DNA from: Porphyrobacter sp.
GTDB taxonomy: Bacteria; Pseudomonadota; Alphaproteobacteria; Sphingomonadales; Sphingomonadaceae
Direction: 5' to 3'
DNA length: 64,000 nt
Assembly: GCA_027533455.1 (NCBI GenBank)
Contig: JAPZUC010000009.1
Coordinates: forward strand, 79,075 to 143,074
The notes under the pieces were generated by a model. It was not told where the DNA came from and did not search any database. It worked only from the letters and a program-made list of their open reading frames with translations. A program made the translations under genes and the position numbers. Numbering within the stretch: position 1 is the first letter of the stretch; every line of letters begins with the position of its first letter. Below, in pieces: positions 17,485 through 27,567 of this stretch.

Positions 17485-18714
17485 ATGACACATCAGGCCC
17501 GATGGCATGAGACTGCCAAAAAGTGGTTGCGCATCACTTTCTTGTGCTTGTTTTTTGTGCTGGCGATCATGTGCGCGCTATTCGTACTCGGGGCCTTTTT
17601 CCCATCTGTTCCCTATGTTGGCCTCTTCGGATCGCTTGCCTTATCAATTTTCCCTGGCTGGGTCACACTCATCGCCTTGGTGGTTACGATCTTGCTGTGG
17701 TCATGGGGGCGGCGCGCCGTATGGCGTGCAGGTGGTGCAATCAGTTTGGCTGCTACTTTGGGCGGGATGTTTCTGCTGTGGGGATTGGCAGGCGTTGCTT
17801 GTAAGACCAGTGCATGCCCGACGGTGGCTCAGACATTTGGGCTGACCAACACCTTGGCCCAAATTGAGCCAGACGAAGTGGTCCTCTATGCGCGCGACCA
17901 GGGAGATGACCTGACGTTGCGCATTTTTCGACCTACCGGTCCTCGACCAGCAGGCGGATGGCCTGTCTATTTTCACATCCATGGTGGTGGATGGATTGGC
18001 GGATCGAATGCAGAACAGAGCGCAGATATGCGCTGGTTTGCTGATCAGGGTTGGCTGGTTATTTCCGCAGGATACAGCCTTTCTAACGAGCAACGCCACC
18101 TGTGGGATCGCGTGACGGCTCAACTCGGCTGCGCCATGGCTTGGACACATGCTAATATCGGCGAGCGGGGAGGTAATATCAATCGCCTCGCACTGCGCGG
18201 CAATTCCGCCGGGGGTAACTTGGCGCTGAATGTCAGCTACCTTGCCAATGCCAGTAAACTACCGTCGATATGCGGTGGGACCACTCCTCGCGTCCGCTCA
18301 GTGACAGCTGTCTATCCCGGCATCGATCTTCATGCGATCTATGAAAATCCTCACGCACTGATCGGCCCTGAAGTCCGCTCTATGGTCACACAATATACAG
18401 GCGGCTCGCCTCAGGATTTCCCCGAACGCTATGCAGCAGTCAATACCGCGACGCACATCACTTCAGCCGCGCCGCCGACATTGATGATTGTAAGCGAGAA
18501 TGACCATCTTGTGCCACTGGAGTCCATGCGGCGATTCGCGTCTCAAGTTCGAGCAGCAGGGGTGGAAATTAAAACTGCTGACATCCCGTTTGCCGACCAT
18601 GGTTTTGATCTAGTCGGCATCGGCAATGAAATTGCGCGGCAAGCCGCGTTGCAGTTCATAACCGCCCATGATTCCGACCAGGTGTCAGGACCAAATGCGG
18701 GCGCGCATCCATGA
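17485..18714 (+). CDS. Membrane-anchored alpha/beta-hydrolase (HSL/BD-FAE type)
   Basis: A 409-residue protein with three predicted transmembrane segments in the first 110 residues, followed by an esterase/lipase domain. The oxyanion motif HIHGGGW, nucleophile elbow GNSAGGN, acid in ENDHLVP and histidine in FADHGFD form a complete catalytic set. The catalytic domain follows the third membrane segment, so an inner-membrane location is likely; which face it is on is uncertain. The next gene, an acyl-CoA ligase, starts within its stop codon (ATGA), implying that the ester cleaved here releases an acid that is then activated with CoA. Confidence 0.82.
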   Translation: MTHQARWHETAKKWLRITFLCLFFVLAIMCALFVLGAFFPSVPYVGLFGSLALSIFPGWVTLIALVVTILLWSWGRRAVWRAGGAISLAATLGGMFLLWGLAGVACKTSACPTVAQTFGLTNTLAQIEPDEVVLYARDQGDDLTLRIFRPTGPRPAGGWPVYFHIHGGGWIGGSNAEQSADMRWFADQGWLVISAGYSLSNEQRHLWDRVTAQLGCAMAWTHANIGERGGNINRLALRGNSAGGNLALNVSYLANASKLPSICGGTTPRVRSVTAVYPGIDLHAIYENPHALIGPEVRSMVTQYTGGSPQDFPERYAAVNTATHITSAAPPTLMIVSENDHLVPLESMRRFASQVRAAGVEIKTADIPFADHGFDLVGIGNEIARQAALQFITAHDSDQVSGPNAGAHP

Positions 18715-20378
18715 ACGCGGTGTTACCCTGTAGCGGTATGTCTCATGCAATTGGCCCAGACCGGCCAGCCATTCCTGAGGGCCTTATCGGTGACTGGCTG
18801 GATCTTGCAGCACAAACCTACGGGACGCGGGATGCTCTAATAGCACCTGAGCAAGACATTCGCTGGACCTGGGCAGAATTGCGTGAACGGGTCGATGCAT
18901 TTGCACGCGGTCTTTCGAGCCTCGGCCTGATTGTTGGCGATCGGGTCGGCATTTGCGCGCCAAATTGTATCGAATGGGTTTTGACTCAGCTGGCCACAGC
19001 TCGCCTCGGACTCATTCTGGTATCGATCAATCCTGCATATCGAACCCATGAGCTGAAGCATGCGTTGCACTTGGCCGGAGTGCGAGCGCTCGTAACGGCG
19101 ACACGCTTCAAATCCTCAGATTTTGTGGGGATGCTTAGCGAACTCATTCCGGCTTGCGTTTCAGACAGACCACGGCCTCTGTTTGATCCCTCGTTGCCGG
19201 ATTTACGCTATGTCATCGAGATTGGCGAGGCGACGGCCGGTGCGCGGATCGGATTTGACACGCTTTTCAGCAGCATCCCTTTCGTCGACATGCCGACATT
19301 GGACGCCGATCAGGCGATAAATATCCAGTTTACCAGCGGCACGACGGGTGCCCCCAAGGGTGCCACACTGAGCCACCGCAACCTGCTGCACAACGCGTCC
19401 TGCGCCGCAGAGGCCATGAAGATGACCTCCAAAGATCGGTTATGCATTCCGGTGCCGCTCTACCATTGTTTCGGCATGGTTCTCGGCGTGCTGGTGTGCC
19501 TCGTAAGCGGGGCCGCAATGGTCCTTCCAGGGCCGGCATTCGATGCAGAACGCGTTTTGCGAACAGTCGAGCAGGAACGTTGCACTGCCCTGCACGGCGT
19601 GCCGACGATGTTTCTGGCGATGCTCGATCATCCCGACTTTGCCGCCTTTGACCTTTCAACGCTTCGCACGGGGATTGCGGCAGGCGCTCCATGTCCGGCG
19701 CCAATGATGCGCCGGATGATTGAATTCATGCACCTCACCGAGATTACGATCGGTTATGGCATGACAGAAACCAGCCCGTTGAGCACACAGACGCGGCCAG
19801 ATGCCGATCTTGTGACGCGAACTGAAACCGTTGGAATGATGATCCCTCACTTCGAAGGTCGGATCATCGATACGCAGGGCGCCATAGTGCCGTGCGGCGA
19901 GCCCGGCGAATATTGTTCACGAGGGCCAGGAGTGATGCTCGGATACTGGAATCAGCCTGAGGCAACGGCTGCGGCGATCCGGGATGGCTGGATGCTCAGC
20001 GGCGATCTTGCAACCATGGACGAGTTAGGACGCATCCGTATCGTGGGCCGCATCAAGGACATGATCATCCGAGGCGGTGAAAATATATATCCCGCTGAGG
20101 TCGAAGCCTTTCTGGCGACGCATCCTGCCATCGCCGATGTCGCCGTGTTCGGCATTCAGGACGATCGCTATGGCGAAAAGGTCTGCGCTTGGGTCCGACT
20201 GCGCCAACCTGCCGACAGCCGCGAAATTCGCGAGTGGTGTGCGGGCAAGATCTCACACCACAAGATTCCCGCGCGCATCAGGATCGTTGACGAGTTTCCG
20301 ATGACGGTCACTGGCAAAATCCAGAAATACGCCATGCGCGATCACGAGCACCTAGACCTGACCGGAGAAACAACATGA
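18711..20378 (+). CDS. Acyl-CoA synthetase (AMP-dependent ligase)
   Basis: A 555-residue ANL-superfamily ligase converting a carboxylic acid, ATP and CoA to an acyl-CoA. Motifs in order are the P-loop FTSGTTGAPKGATLSH, GYGMTETSP, SGDLATMD, GRIKDMIIRGGENIYPAEVE and the C-terminal TGKIQKYAMR containing the catalytic lysine. It most resembles medium/long-chain or aryl acyl-CoA ligases, but acid specificity cannot be read by eye. It is translationally coupled by ATGA overlaps to a hydrolase on each side, giving a three-gene unit. Confidence 0.9.
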   Translation: MNAVLPCSGMSHAIGPDRPAIPEGLIGDWLDLAAQTYGTRDALIAPEQDIRWTWAELRERVDAFARGLSSLGLIVGDRVGICAPNCIEWVLTQLATARLGLILVSINPAYRTHELKHALHLAGVRALVTATRFKSSDFVGMLSELIPACVSDRPRPLFDPSLPDLRYVIEIGEATAGARIGFDTLFSSIPFVDMPTLDADQAINIQFTSGTTGAPKGATLSHRNLLHNASCAAEAMKMTSKDRLCIPVPLYHCFGMVLGVLVCLVSGAAMVLPGPAFDAERVLRTVEQERCTALHGVPTMFLAMLDHPDFAAFDLSTLRTGIAAGAPCPAPMMRRMIEFMHLTEITIGYGMTETSPLSTQTRPDADLVTRTETVGMMIPHFEGRIIDTQGAIVPCGEPGEYCSRGPGVMLGYWNQPEATAAAIRDGWMLSGDLATMDELGRIRIVGRIKDMIIRGGENIYPAEVEAFLATHPAIADVAVFGIQDDRYGEKVCAWVRLRQPADSREIREWCAGKISHHKIPARIRIVDEFPMTVTGKIQKYAMRDHEHLDLTGETT

Positions 20379-21379
20379 CCGACGCTTCGCTCAGCCTGCC
20401 AGCACGGGCATTCGATCTTCCCCGCTCGCTCAGTGCCGAGGCGCGGAAAGTGCTCGCCAACGCCTATGCCAACAGAAAGCCTGCGCCATTCCCATCTCTT
20501 GACGACCCCGATGCTTGGATCAGCTTTGTAGCCGAGCGCGAGGCGCTAATCTCGCCGATGGTCGATGCCTTCGTTGCGGCACCTGGAGCGACGAGCGAAC
20601 GGCTCGATATGGGCGGGGCGAGCGTCTGGCTTTGCTCCCCCGACGTCAGGCAGGAGCATCGCCCGAAAGCCATCTATCAGATCCACGGTGGTGGCTGGGT
20701 TTTCGGCCGAGGCAGCATTACGCACGCGATCACAAAATTGATGGCGATCAGCACTGGTTGCAACGTTTACGGTGTCGACTACCGGATGCCGCCGGAACAC
20801 CCCTACCCGACCCCGCTCGATGATTGCCTGGCCGGTTATCGGGCGATGCTCGACCGGTTTGCCCCAGCGGACATTTTGATCGCAGGCCAATCGGCCGGGG
20901 GTAATCTTGCTGCGGCCCTGATGCTGCAGATACGCGATACAGGCCTGCCAGCACCGGCCGCACTGTTTCTGGACACGCCAGCGGTGGATCTGACAATGGC
21001 AAGCGACAGCCTCTACACGAACGAGGGATTGGACTCCGCTATTGGCATCGCTGACCTCCAAGGCGGGTTTCTATACGCTGGCCGCGCTGCGCTGGACCAT
21101 CCCTATGTGTCACCGATCTACGGCGACCTCTCGACCGGATTCCCGCCGACCTATCTGCGGACAGGTACGCGCGACCTGCTGTTGTCAGACACTGTTCGCT
21201 TTCACACGGCTCTGCGCAAAGCAGGGGTCAGCGCCGACCTTTATGTAGTTGAAGGGATGCCCCATGGCGGCTTCGATGGCACTACCGCCGCAACCACCGA
21301 AGATCAGGAGGCGAGAGCAGACCTGCTCCGCTGGATCAGCCTTCACTTCAATGACAATGGAAGCGCAAATGCCGCCTAA
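20375..21379 (+). CDS. Alpha/beta-hydrolase, HSL family
   Basis: A 334-residue soluble esterase of the hormone-sensitive-lipase family. HGGGWVFG forms the oxyanion hole, GQSAGGNL holds the nucleophile serine, TRDLLLSD the acid, and MPHGGFD the histidine. There is no signal peptide or membrane segment, in contrast to the hydrolase two genes upstream. The start overlaps the ligase stop (ATGA). It is likely a second esterase of the same pathway. It ends 35 bp before the convergent rhamnose isomerase gene. Confidence 0.86.
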   Translation: MTDASLSLPARAFDLPRSLSAEARKVLANAYANRKPAPFPSLDDPDAWISFVAEREALISPMVDAFVAAPGATSERLDMGGASVWLCSPDVRQEHRPKAIYQIHGGGWVFGRGSITHAITKLMAISTGCNVYGVDYRMPPEHPYPTPLDDCLAGYRAMLDRFAPADILIAGQSAGGNLAAALMLQIRDTGLPAPAALFLDTPAVDLTMASDSLYTNEGLDSAIGIADLQGGFLYAGRAALDHPYVSPIYGDLSTGFPPTYLRTGTRDLLLSDTVRFHTALRKAGVSADLYVVEGMPHGGFDGTTAATTEDQEARADLLRWISLHFNDNGSANAA

Positions 21380-21414
21380 GGCCATAACGCATCTTGCGCT
21401 GCGACGACGTCGGC

Positions 21415-22707
21415 TCAGACGATCCCCGCACCCAAGCCGACTGGTTTGCGCTCCTGTGCTTTGCGCCTCCGAAACTGGCTGAGGCGATAGGTTTCGAGCG
21501 CATCGATAGCCCCGCCCGCCTCTGCACGCGCCTTGGCGATGATGGGGCCGACGTCGACATTATAGGCGCGGCGCAGCGTCTGAAACGCAATCATGGTGTC
21601 ATTTGCTTCCTGCGCCGCGTGCAACGCCTCCCGGTCGACCAGCTGCGCCTTGGCAAAACACTGGGTGATCGCCTCCGCGCTTGAGAGCATGGACTCGATC
21701 GGGTCGGTCACATTGTGCGACTGGTCGATCATGTAGCTGGGGTTGAAACCATCCCGCGGGTCGAGTTCGGCTTCGACCAGTTCGTTAAACACAAGAAACA
21801 GCTGGTGCGGGTTGATCGAGCCGCTGTCCAAATCATCGTCGCCATACTTGCTGTCGTTGAAGTGGAACCCGCCGAGCTTCCCGAAGCGGTGGAGCCGGGC
21901 GACGATCTGCTCGATGTTCACATTGGGTGCGTGGTGACCCAGGTCGACGAGGCACTTGGCCTTGGGCCCCAGTTCCTGCGCGGCTAGGATCGAGCTGCCC
22001 CAATCGCTGATCACGGTCGAATAGAAAGCGGGCTCGAACATCTTGTGTTCGAGCAGCATCCGCCAATCATCAGGCAGCGCGGCATAGACCAGGGCAGCGG
22101 CCTCAAGATAGCGATCAAGACTGCGGCCCAAATCTTGCTGGCCGGGGAAGTTGGTGCCATCGCCCACCCAAACGGTGAGATCGGTCGAGCCGAGCTGGCG
22201 GCCGATTTCGATGCATTCGATGTTGTGCTCCACCGCCTGCAGGCGAGTGGCTTCATCCTGCGCGGCGAGTGAGCCATTGGCGTAGGTATGCGTTTGCCCC
22301 GGCTGATCCTGAAACGTGTTCGAATTGACCGCATCAAAGCCAAGGCCGAGGTGTGCCGCCTCTTCGCGCAGACCGGCGTAATCGCTGACATTGTCCCAAG
22401 GAAAATGAGGGCTGACGCGCGGCGTGACCCGGCTCAGCTGCTGGATGACCGCGCAATCTTCCAGCTTCTCGTGGATGTTGGTCGGTTCGCCAGGGATCGG
22501 AAACTTGGCAAAGCGCGTCCCACCGCGCCCTGCACCCCATGACGGCACCGCCACCGAGAAGCCCGCGACCCGCGTCTTGATCGCGTCGATATCGATCCCG
22601 CCGCGAGCGAGCTTGCGGCCGAGCGCGGCGTAATCTTCCTCCAAAGCCTCGGTCTGGGCAGCGTTCATTTCAGCGATCAAATCGGCGCTGATAGGCAGGT
22701 TGGTCAT
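21415..22707 (-). CDS. rhaI: L-rhamnose isomerase (Pseudomonas stutzeri type)
   Basis: A 430-residue cytoplasmic metal-dependent isomerase turning L-rhamnose into L-rhamnulose. It is of the P. stutzeri/rhizobial RhaI type rather than the E. coli RhaA type. Segments LLEHKMFEPAFYSTV, CLVDLGHHAPNVNIEQ and GGFHFNDSKYGDDDLD supply the expected acidic and histidine metal ligands of the TIM barrel. The ATG at 22707 is preferred because GAGAGG lies upstream and homology begins there; an in-frame start at 22770 would overlap the aldolase gene. It lies 25 bp after the aldolase/dehydrogenase gene, in one operon. Confidence 0.92.
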   Translation of the reverse strand: MTNLPISADLIAEMNAAQTEALEEDYAALGRKLARGGIDIDAIKTRVAGFSVAVPSWGAGRGGTRFAKFPIPGEPTNIHEKLEDCAVIQQLSRVTPRVSPHFPWDNVSDYAGLREEAAHLGLGFDAVNSNTFQDQPGQTHTYANGSLAAQDEATRLQAVEHNIECIEIGRQLGSTDLTVWVGDGTNFPGQQDLGRSLDRYLEAAALVYAALPDDWRMLLEHKMFEPAFYSTVISDWGSSILAAQELGPKAKCLVDLGHHAPNVNIEQIVARLHRFGKLGGFHFNDSKYGDDDLDSGSINPHQLFLVFNELVEAELDPRDGFNPSYMIDQSHNVTDPIESMLSSAEAITQCFAKAQLVDREALHAAQEANDTMIAFQTLRRAYNVDVGPIIAKARAEAGGAIDALETYRLSQFRRRKAQERKPVGLGAGIV

Positions 22708-22732
22708 CGCTTTTATCCTCTCCCTCGATGCC

Positions 22733-24844
22733 TCAGCGTGTGAAGGCCTGGGCGTTGCCAGCATCGACATTGATCATGTTGCCGGTCGATTTTGCGCTCA
22801 TGTCCGAGCCTAGGAAATAGACCGCTTCGGCGATGTCTTCGGGTAGGACGTCGCGCTTCAGCATGGAACGCTGACGGTAGTGTTCTTCCAGTTCCTTACC
22901 GCTGTCGATTCCGTGGGCGCTGGCGCGTTCCTTGCGCCAGTCGCCGTCCCAGATCTTGCTGCCCTTGATCACGGCATCGGGGTTCACGGTGTTAACGCGG
23001 ATGCCGTGAGGTGCGCCCTCCAGCGCAAGGCAGCGCGCTAAGTGGTTTGCCGCTGCCTTGGCGCTGGCATAGGCACTAGCGTTGGCGGCGGCAGCGACGC
23101 CGTTTTTCGAGCCGATGAACACGATCGAAGCCCCGCCCTGTGACTTCATCCGCTTCATCAGCGGCCAGGCGGCCTTGGCGGTGAGGAAATAACCCTGCGC
23201 CAACACATCGTAGTTGCGGTTCCACAGCTCGATCGTGGTTTCCTCGATCGGTGCGGATGCTGCAATCCCCGCGTTTGCCACGAGAATATCGAGCCCGCCG
23301 AACTCGCGCGCGGCGACTGCGATCGCGGCCTCGACCTGCGCCTCGTCGGTCACGTCACACATTGCAGTGCGCACCACGTCTTTGCCGAACTGCCTGGCAA
23401 AGCCTAAACGCACTTCTTCCATTGCATCACCAGCGCGGTCCGCCAGCACCACGCAGGCGCCATCGCGCAGCAGGCGCGCAGCAGTTGCGGCGCCAATCCC
23501 GCCCGCGCCGCCAGTTACCAGCGCGATCTTGCCGACCAGCGGTTTGGGCGCGGGCATGCGCTGCAGCTTGGCTTCCTCAAGCAGCCAATATTCGATGTCG
23601 AAGGCTTCCTGCTCATCCAGCGCGATGTAATCACCAATCGCCTCGGCCCCGCGCATCACGTTGATGGCGTTACCATAAAACTCGCCCGCGAGCCGCGCGG
23701 TGGTCTTGTCGGTGGCAAAGGTGATGCGGCCGACCCCCGGCACCAGAACCACCACCGGATTGGAGTCGCGGATCGCGGGCGAGTTCACGCGTTTGCAGCG
23801 CGCGTAATAGCCCGCATACATGTCGCGATAATCAGCGATCTGCTGCTCCAGATAGGCATCATCCTGCAAGCGCGCCGGATCGAGCGTCAGCGGCGCGATC
23901 TTGGTGCGCAGGAAGTGATCCGGGCACGACGTGCCCAGCGCGGCAAGGCGTTCAAAGTCTGCTGAACCGGAGAACTCCAGTGCCTCCGCATCGTCGGAGA
24001 AATCGCCCAGCTTGGTGCGCGCACCGGTCATGAAACCGCGCAGGCGTGGCATCAGGTCAGCCGCGATTGCGGCGCGCTCAGGATGTGGAGGCACCTTCTG
24101 CCCACCAAATGCCGGCTTGCCAGCCATCTTACCGTTCAGGTAGTTTGCCGCATCGGCAATCAGCTGGACCGTATGTTCGTAACAGGCCTTGGCGCTGTCA
24201 GCCCAGCAGATGATCCCGTGGCCGGCCAGCATCACACCGTGCACGTGCGGATTCGCCGCGACATAATTGCGCAGCATCACCCCCAGCGTGTAGCCGGGGC
24301 GCTTCCACGGCAGCCAGCCGATTTTCCCGCCCCAGATGTCCTGCGTCGCCGCCTCCCCGCCAGACGACGCCGCCAGCGCGATGATCGCATCGGGGTGGAC
24401 GTGATCAACATGGGCGAAGGGCAGCAGCGAGTGCAGCGGCGTGTCGATGCTCGCCGCGCGCGCATTCAGGTTGAAGGTGCAGTGGGGCAGATAACCAACC
24501 ATTTTGTCGTCATCATCCGGCCCCGCATAATGCGCCTCCAGACCCAGCAGCTTTGCCTGATAAAGCGTGGCAAACCCATCGAGCTTCATCGAGCCGATGT
24601 CCCCGCCGGATCCCTTGACCCACAGTACTTCAACTGCCGCGCCGGTCAGCGGATCGGTCTCGGTGAGCTTGGCCGAGGTATTGCCGCCGCCGTAGTTGGT
24701 GACCGTCAGATCGCTGCCGAGCAGGTTGGAGCGGTAAAGCAGCAGCTCGGCCGGGCCGAGTGTGGCAGCGTGGGCATCGTCCCAGCGGCTCGAAGGAACG
24801 GCAAACGGAAGAGCAGCGGCGAAAATCGGGGTTTGCGCGTTCAT
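22733..24844 (-). CDS. rhaEW: Bifunctional rhamnulose-1-phosphate aldolase / L-lactaldehyde dehydrogenase
   Basis: A 703-residue fusion. The N-terminal half (about 1-400) is a class II aldolase/adducin domain with YGGGNTSAK and zinc-type histidines in HVDHVHPDA and VHGVMLAGHG; it splits rhamnulose-1-phosphate into dihydroxyacetone phosphate and L-lactaldehyde. The C-terminal part (about 430-703) is a short-chain dehydrogenase with TGGAGGIG and the YASAK catalytic motif; in characterised RhaEW enzymes it oxidises L-lactaldehyde to L-lactate. The ATG at 24844 is chosen because GAGG lies seven bases upstream and the conserved aldolase start follows. It is transcribed divergently from the kinase gene across a palindrome-rich promoter. 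Confidence 0.92.
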   Translation of the reverse strand: MNAQTPIFAAALPFAVPSSRWDDAHAATLGPAELLLYRSNLLGSDLTVTNYGGGNTSAKLTETDPLTGAAVEVLWVKGSGGDIGSMKLDGFATLYQAKLLGLEAHYAGPDDDDKMVGYLPHCTFNLNARAASIDTPLHSLLPFAHVDHVHPDAIIALAASSGGEAATQDIWGGKIGWLPWKRPGYTLGVMLRNYVAANPHVHGVMLAGHGIICWADSAKACYEHTVQLIADAANYLNGKMAGKPAFGGQKVPPHPERAAIAADLMPRLRGFMTGARTKLGDFSDDAEALEFSGSADFERLAALGTSCPDHFLRTKIAPLTLDPARLQDDAYLEQQIADYRDMYAGYYARCKRVNSPAIRDSNPVVVLVPGVGRITFATDKTTARLAGEFYGNAINVMRGAEAIGDYIALDEQEAFDIEYWLLEEAKLQRMPAPKPLVGKIALVTGGAGGIGAATAARLLRDGACVVLADRAGDAMEEVRLGFARQFGKDVVRTAMCDVTDEAQVEAAIAVAAREFGGLDILVANAGIAASAPIEETTIELWNRNYDVLAQGYFLTAKAAWPLMKRMKSQGGASIVFIGSKNGVAAAANASAYASAKAAANHLARCLALEGAPHGIRVNTVNPDAVIKGSKIWDGDWRKERASAHGIDSGKELEEHYRQRSMLKRDVLPEDIAEAVYFLGSDMSAKSTGNMINVDAGNAQAFTR

Positions 24845-24899
24845 GGCGATCCTCGGACATGGGCGGGCGACGGGAATGCCGCTGTGGGAGTACCCATAA

Positions 24900-24942
24900 C
24901 AATTGGATTGCAATTGATCAATAATGATTGGTAATGATCATT
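24900..24942. promoter_or_regulatory. Palindrome-rich divergent promoter between rhaEW and rhaB
   Basis: The 120-bp gap is strikingly AT-rich. It contains CAATTG at 24900-24905 and 24911-24916 (11 bp apart), TTGATCAA at 24914-24921 and AATGATCATT at 24933-24942. These symmetric elements are candidate operators for the DeoR-type regulator at 27568, which would control both rhamnose operons. GGGAGGGGGAA then precedes the GTG start of the kinase. Site assignment is inference. Confidence 0.5.
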
Positions 24943-24964
24943 TCAGATTATCTGGGAGGGGGAA

Positions 24965-26380
24965 GTGCGGGCAGGTTCAACCATCGTCATCGACCTCGGC
25001 AAGACGCTGAGCAAGGTGAGCCTGTGGGATGCGGACGGGCACATGCTCGACCGCCAGGTGCGCCCCAATGCCCCGGTCGAGGTGAACGGCATCAGGCGGC
25101 TCGATGCGCCCGGGATCGGCGAATGGCTGATCGAGTCGCTGGGACATTATGCGGGGCACCCCGTCACTAGGATCGTCCCGGTGGGCCATGGTGCGGGGGT
25201 TGTGGCGCTAATTGATGAAGCCTTGGCCTTCTTGCCACTCGATTACGAACAGGACGTTCCGCCTGCCTACTTCGCCGCATACCGCAGGGAGCGCGATCCT
25301 TTCGCGATCACTGGCTCACCTGCCCTGCCCGACGGGCTGAATATCGGCAGCCAGTTGTGGTGGCTCGAACGCCTTGAACCTGACGCCATGGCCCGCGCCA
25401 CCTTGCTCCCCTGGGCGCAGTACTGGGCGTGGTTCCTGACCGGCACCGCAGTGAGCGAAGTGACGAGCCTTGGCTGCCATTCCGATTTATGGGCCCCGCA
25501 GGAGGGCGATTTCTCGCTAATGGCAAAGCGGCTCGGGTGGGCTGAGCGGTTTGCGCCGCTGGTTGGGGCTGGCGATGTGGTGGGCACATTGCGGGAAGAG
25601 ATTACGGAACGCACCGGCCTTTCTGCGCAGGTGCGGGTGCTGGCGGGCCTGCACGATTCAAACGCCGCGCTGCTGGCCGCGCGTGGCTTTTCCGAGATCG
25701 CCGACAACGAGGCCACGGTGCTGTCGACCGGCACCTGGTTTGTCGCTATGCGCCTGCCTGCCACCCCGGTTGCCACTGCCGATTTGCCTGAAGCGCGCGA
25801 TTGCCTCGTCAATGTCGACGTCGTCGGACGCCCGGTCCCCTCGGCGCGGTTCATGGGCGGGCGAGAGATCGAAACCCTGATCGAGCGTGATACGCGCCGG
25901 GTGGACATCAAGCCCGATCAGCCCGCACTGCTCGCCGCTGTGCCGCAAGTGCTCGCGCATCCCCGGGTGATCCTGCCCACACTCGCCCGCGGCTTTGGCC
26001 CGTTCCCGGACAGCACATTCGAGTGGATCAACCGCCCCACAAGCTGGGACGAACGGCGCGCGGCGGCGAGCCTTTATGCCGCGCTGGTGGCAGATACCGC
26101 GCTCGATCTGATCGGATCATCCGGGCGGCTGATCATCGAGGGCCGATTTGCTGAGGCCGAAGTGTTTGTCCGTGCGCTCGCCACCTTACGTCCTGACACC
26201 GCAGTGTTCACTGCCAATGCCCACAATGACGTGTCCTTTGGCGCCTTGCGGCTGATCGAGCCCCGACTTGCGCCATCAGGCGAACTCGTGCGCGTCGAGC
26301 CGCTCCCCCACGACATTGCTCCCTATCGCGCGCGCTGGCACGCCGAAGTTGCTGCCGCTGCCAAGAGGCCAACCGCATGA
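24965..26380 (+). CDS. rhaB: Rhamnulokinase-like FGGY carbohydrate kinase
   Basis: A 471-residue cytoplasmic kinase expected to phosphorylate L-rhamnulose with ATP. The N-terminal phosphate-binding segment [16 protein letters not shown] and later glycine-rich segments [13 protein letters not shown] and [10 protein letters not shown] are FGGY-family features. The start is GTG with a strong purine-rich ribosome-binding site. The rhamnose pathway context fixes the likely substrate; L-fuculose kinase is the alternative by family. It overlaps the lactate dehydrogenase gene by ATGA. Confidence 0.85.
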   Translation: MRAGSTIVIDLGKTLSKVSLWDADGHMLDRQVRPNAPVEVNGIRRLDAPGIGEWLIESLGHYAGHPVTRIVPVGHGAGVVALIDEALAFLPLDYEQDVPPAYFAAYRRERDPFAITGSPALPDGLNIGSQLWWLERLEPDAMARATLLPWAQYWAWFLTGTAVSEVTSLGCHSDLWAPQEGDFSLMAKRLGWAERFAPLVGAGDVVGTLREEITERTGLSAQVRVLAGLHDSNAALLAARGFSEIADNEATVLSTGTWFVAMRLPATPVATADLPEARDCLVNVDVVGRPVPSARFMGGREIETLIERDTRRVDIKPDQPALLAAVPQVLAHPRVILPTLARGFGPFPDSTFEWINRPTSWDERRAAASLYAALVADTALDLIGSSGRLIIEGRFAEAEVFVRALATLRPDTAVFTANAHNDVSFGALRLIEPRLAPSGELVRVEPLPHDIAPYRARWHAEVAAAAKRPTA

Positions 26381-27549
26381 TCGCCGCCTCCATCGCCGAC
26401 TTCCGCGAACTCGCCCGCCGCCGCCTGCCGCACTTCCTGTTCGAGTATATCGACGGCGGCTCCTACAGCGAGACGACGCTGCGCCGGAATGTGGACGACT
26501 TGCGCGATATTGCCCTGCGCCAGCGGGTGCTGCGGGATGTTTCAGCGTTCGACCTGTCGACGGAACTGTTCGGCCAGAAGCTGAGCCTGCCGGTGATACT
26601 GGGCCCCGTCGGCCTTGCCGGGATGAATGCCCGGCGGGGCGAGTGTCAGGCGGTGCGGGCTGCGGAAACGGCCGGGGTGCCATTCACCTTGTCGACTGTC
26701 TCGGCCTGCGGCTTGGGCGAGGTGGCGTCGGCTGCCAACAGGCCCTTCTGGTTTCAGCTCTACATGACCCGCGACCGCGGCTTCATGCGCGAATTGCTCG
26801 CCGAAGCGCGCGAGGTGGGTTGCTCGGCGCTCGTCTTCACGGTCGATATGCCGGTGCCGGGGAGCCGATACCGCGACTACCACTCTGGTCTTGCCGGAGC
26901 GCCGGGCCTCAAAGGCGCAATGCGGCGCACATTGCAGGGCGCTATGAAGCCGGGATGGGCGTGGGACGTGGGGGTGATGGGCCGCCCGCATGGGCTTGGG
27001 AATGTGATGCGGAAGCTTGAAGGGCGCACCGGGATCGAAGACTTCTTCGCGTGGATGCGCAACAACTTCGACAGCTCGATTGCTTGGAAAGACCTAGACT
27101 TCATCCGCTCGGAATGGCGCGGGCCGCTGATCATCAAAGGTCTGCTCGATGCCGAGGATGCGGTGGAGGCGGCGAATCTCGGTGCTGACGGGATCATCGT
27201 GTCGAATCACGGCGGGCGGCAGCTCGACGGGGTGCCATCCACCGCGCGCGCACTTCCGGCAATTACCGATGCTGTGGGCGAGCGGCTGACGGTGCTCGCT
27301 GATGGCGGGGTGCGGTCAGGGCTCGACGTCGTGCGTCTGCTGGCGCTGGGGGCGAAGGGCGTTCTGCTCGGGCGGCCATGGGTCTTTGCGCTTGCCGCGC
27401 AGGGCCAGAAGGGCGTCGAGCATATGCTCCGCCTGATCGAGGCCGAGATGCGCGTCGCCATGACACTGACCGGGGTGAACTCGATTGCTGACATCGACCG
27501 GTCGATCCTCGTGCCAGAGGCTGGCCAGTACGGCGCAGGCCGTTCATAA
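26377..27549 (+). CDS. lldD: FMN-dependent L-lactate dehydrogenase (alpha-hydroxy-acid oxidase family)
   Basis: A 390-residue flavoprotein, usually attached to the inner membrane, oxidising L-lactate to pyruvate and passing electrons to the quinone pool. Signatures are the N-terminal [21 protein letters not shown] contacts in [12 protein letters not shown], and the catalytic histidine/arginine motif [10 protein letters not shown]. Its place between the rhamnulokinase and the DeoR regulator fits a role in burning the L-lactate produced from lactaldehyde by RhaEW. Other 2-hydroxy-acid substrates are possible. Confidence 0.88.
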   Translation: MIAASIADFRELARRRLPHFLFEYIDGGSYSETTLRRNVDDLRDIALRQRVLRDVSAFDLSTELFGQKLSLPVILGPVGLAGMNARRGECQAVRAAETAGVPFTLSTVSACGLGEVASAANRPFWFQLYMTRDRGFMRELLAEAREVGCSALVFTVDMPVPGSRYRDYHSGLAGAPGLKGAMRRTLQGAMKPGWAWDVGVMGRPHGLGNVMRKLEGRTGIEDFFAWMRNNFDSSIAWKDLDFIRSEWRGPLIIKGLLDAEDAVEAANLGADGIIVSNHGGRQLDGVPSTARALPAITDAVGERLTVLADGGVRSGLDVVRLLALGAKGVLLGRPWVFALAAQGQKGVEHMLRLIEAEMRVAMTLTGVNSIADIDRSILVPEAGQYGAGRS

Positions 27550-27567
27550 GCGCAGCGCGAAAGGATT

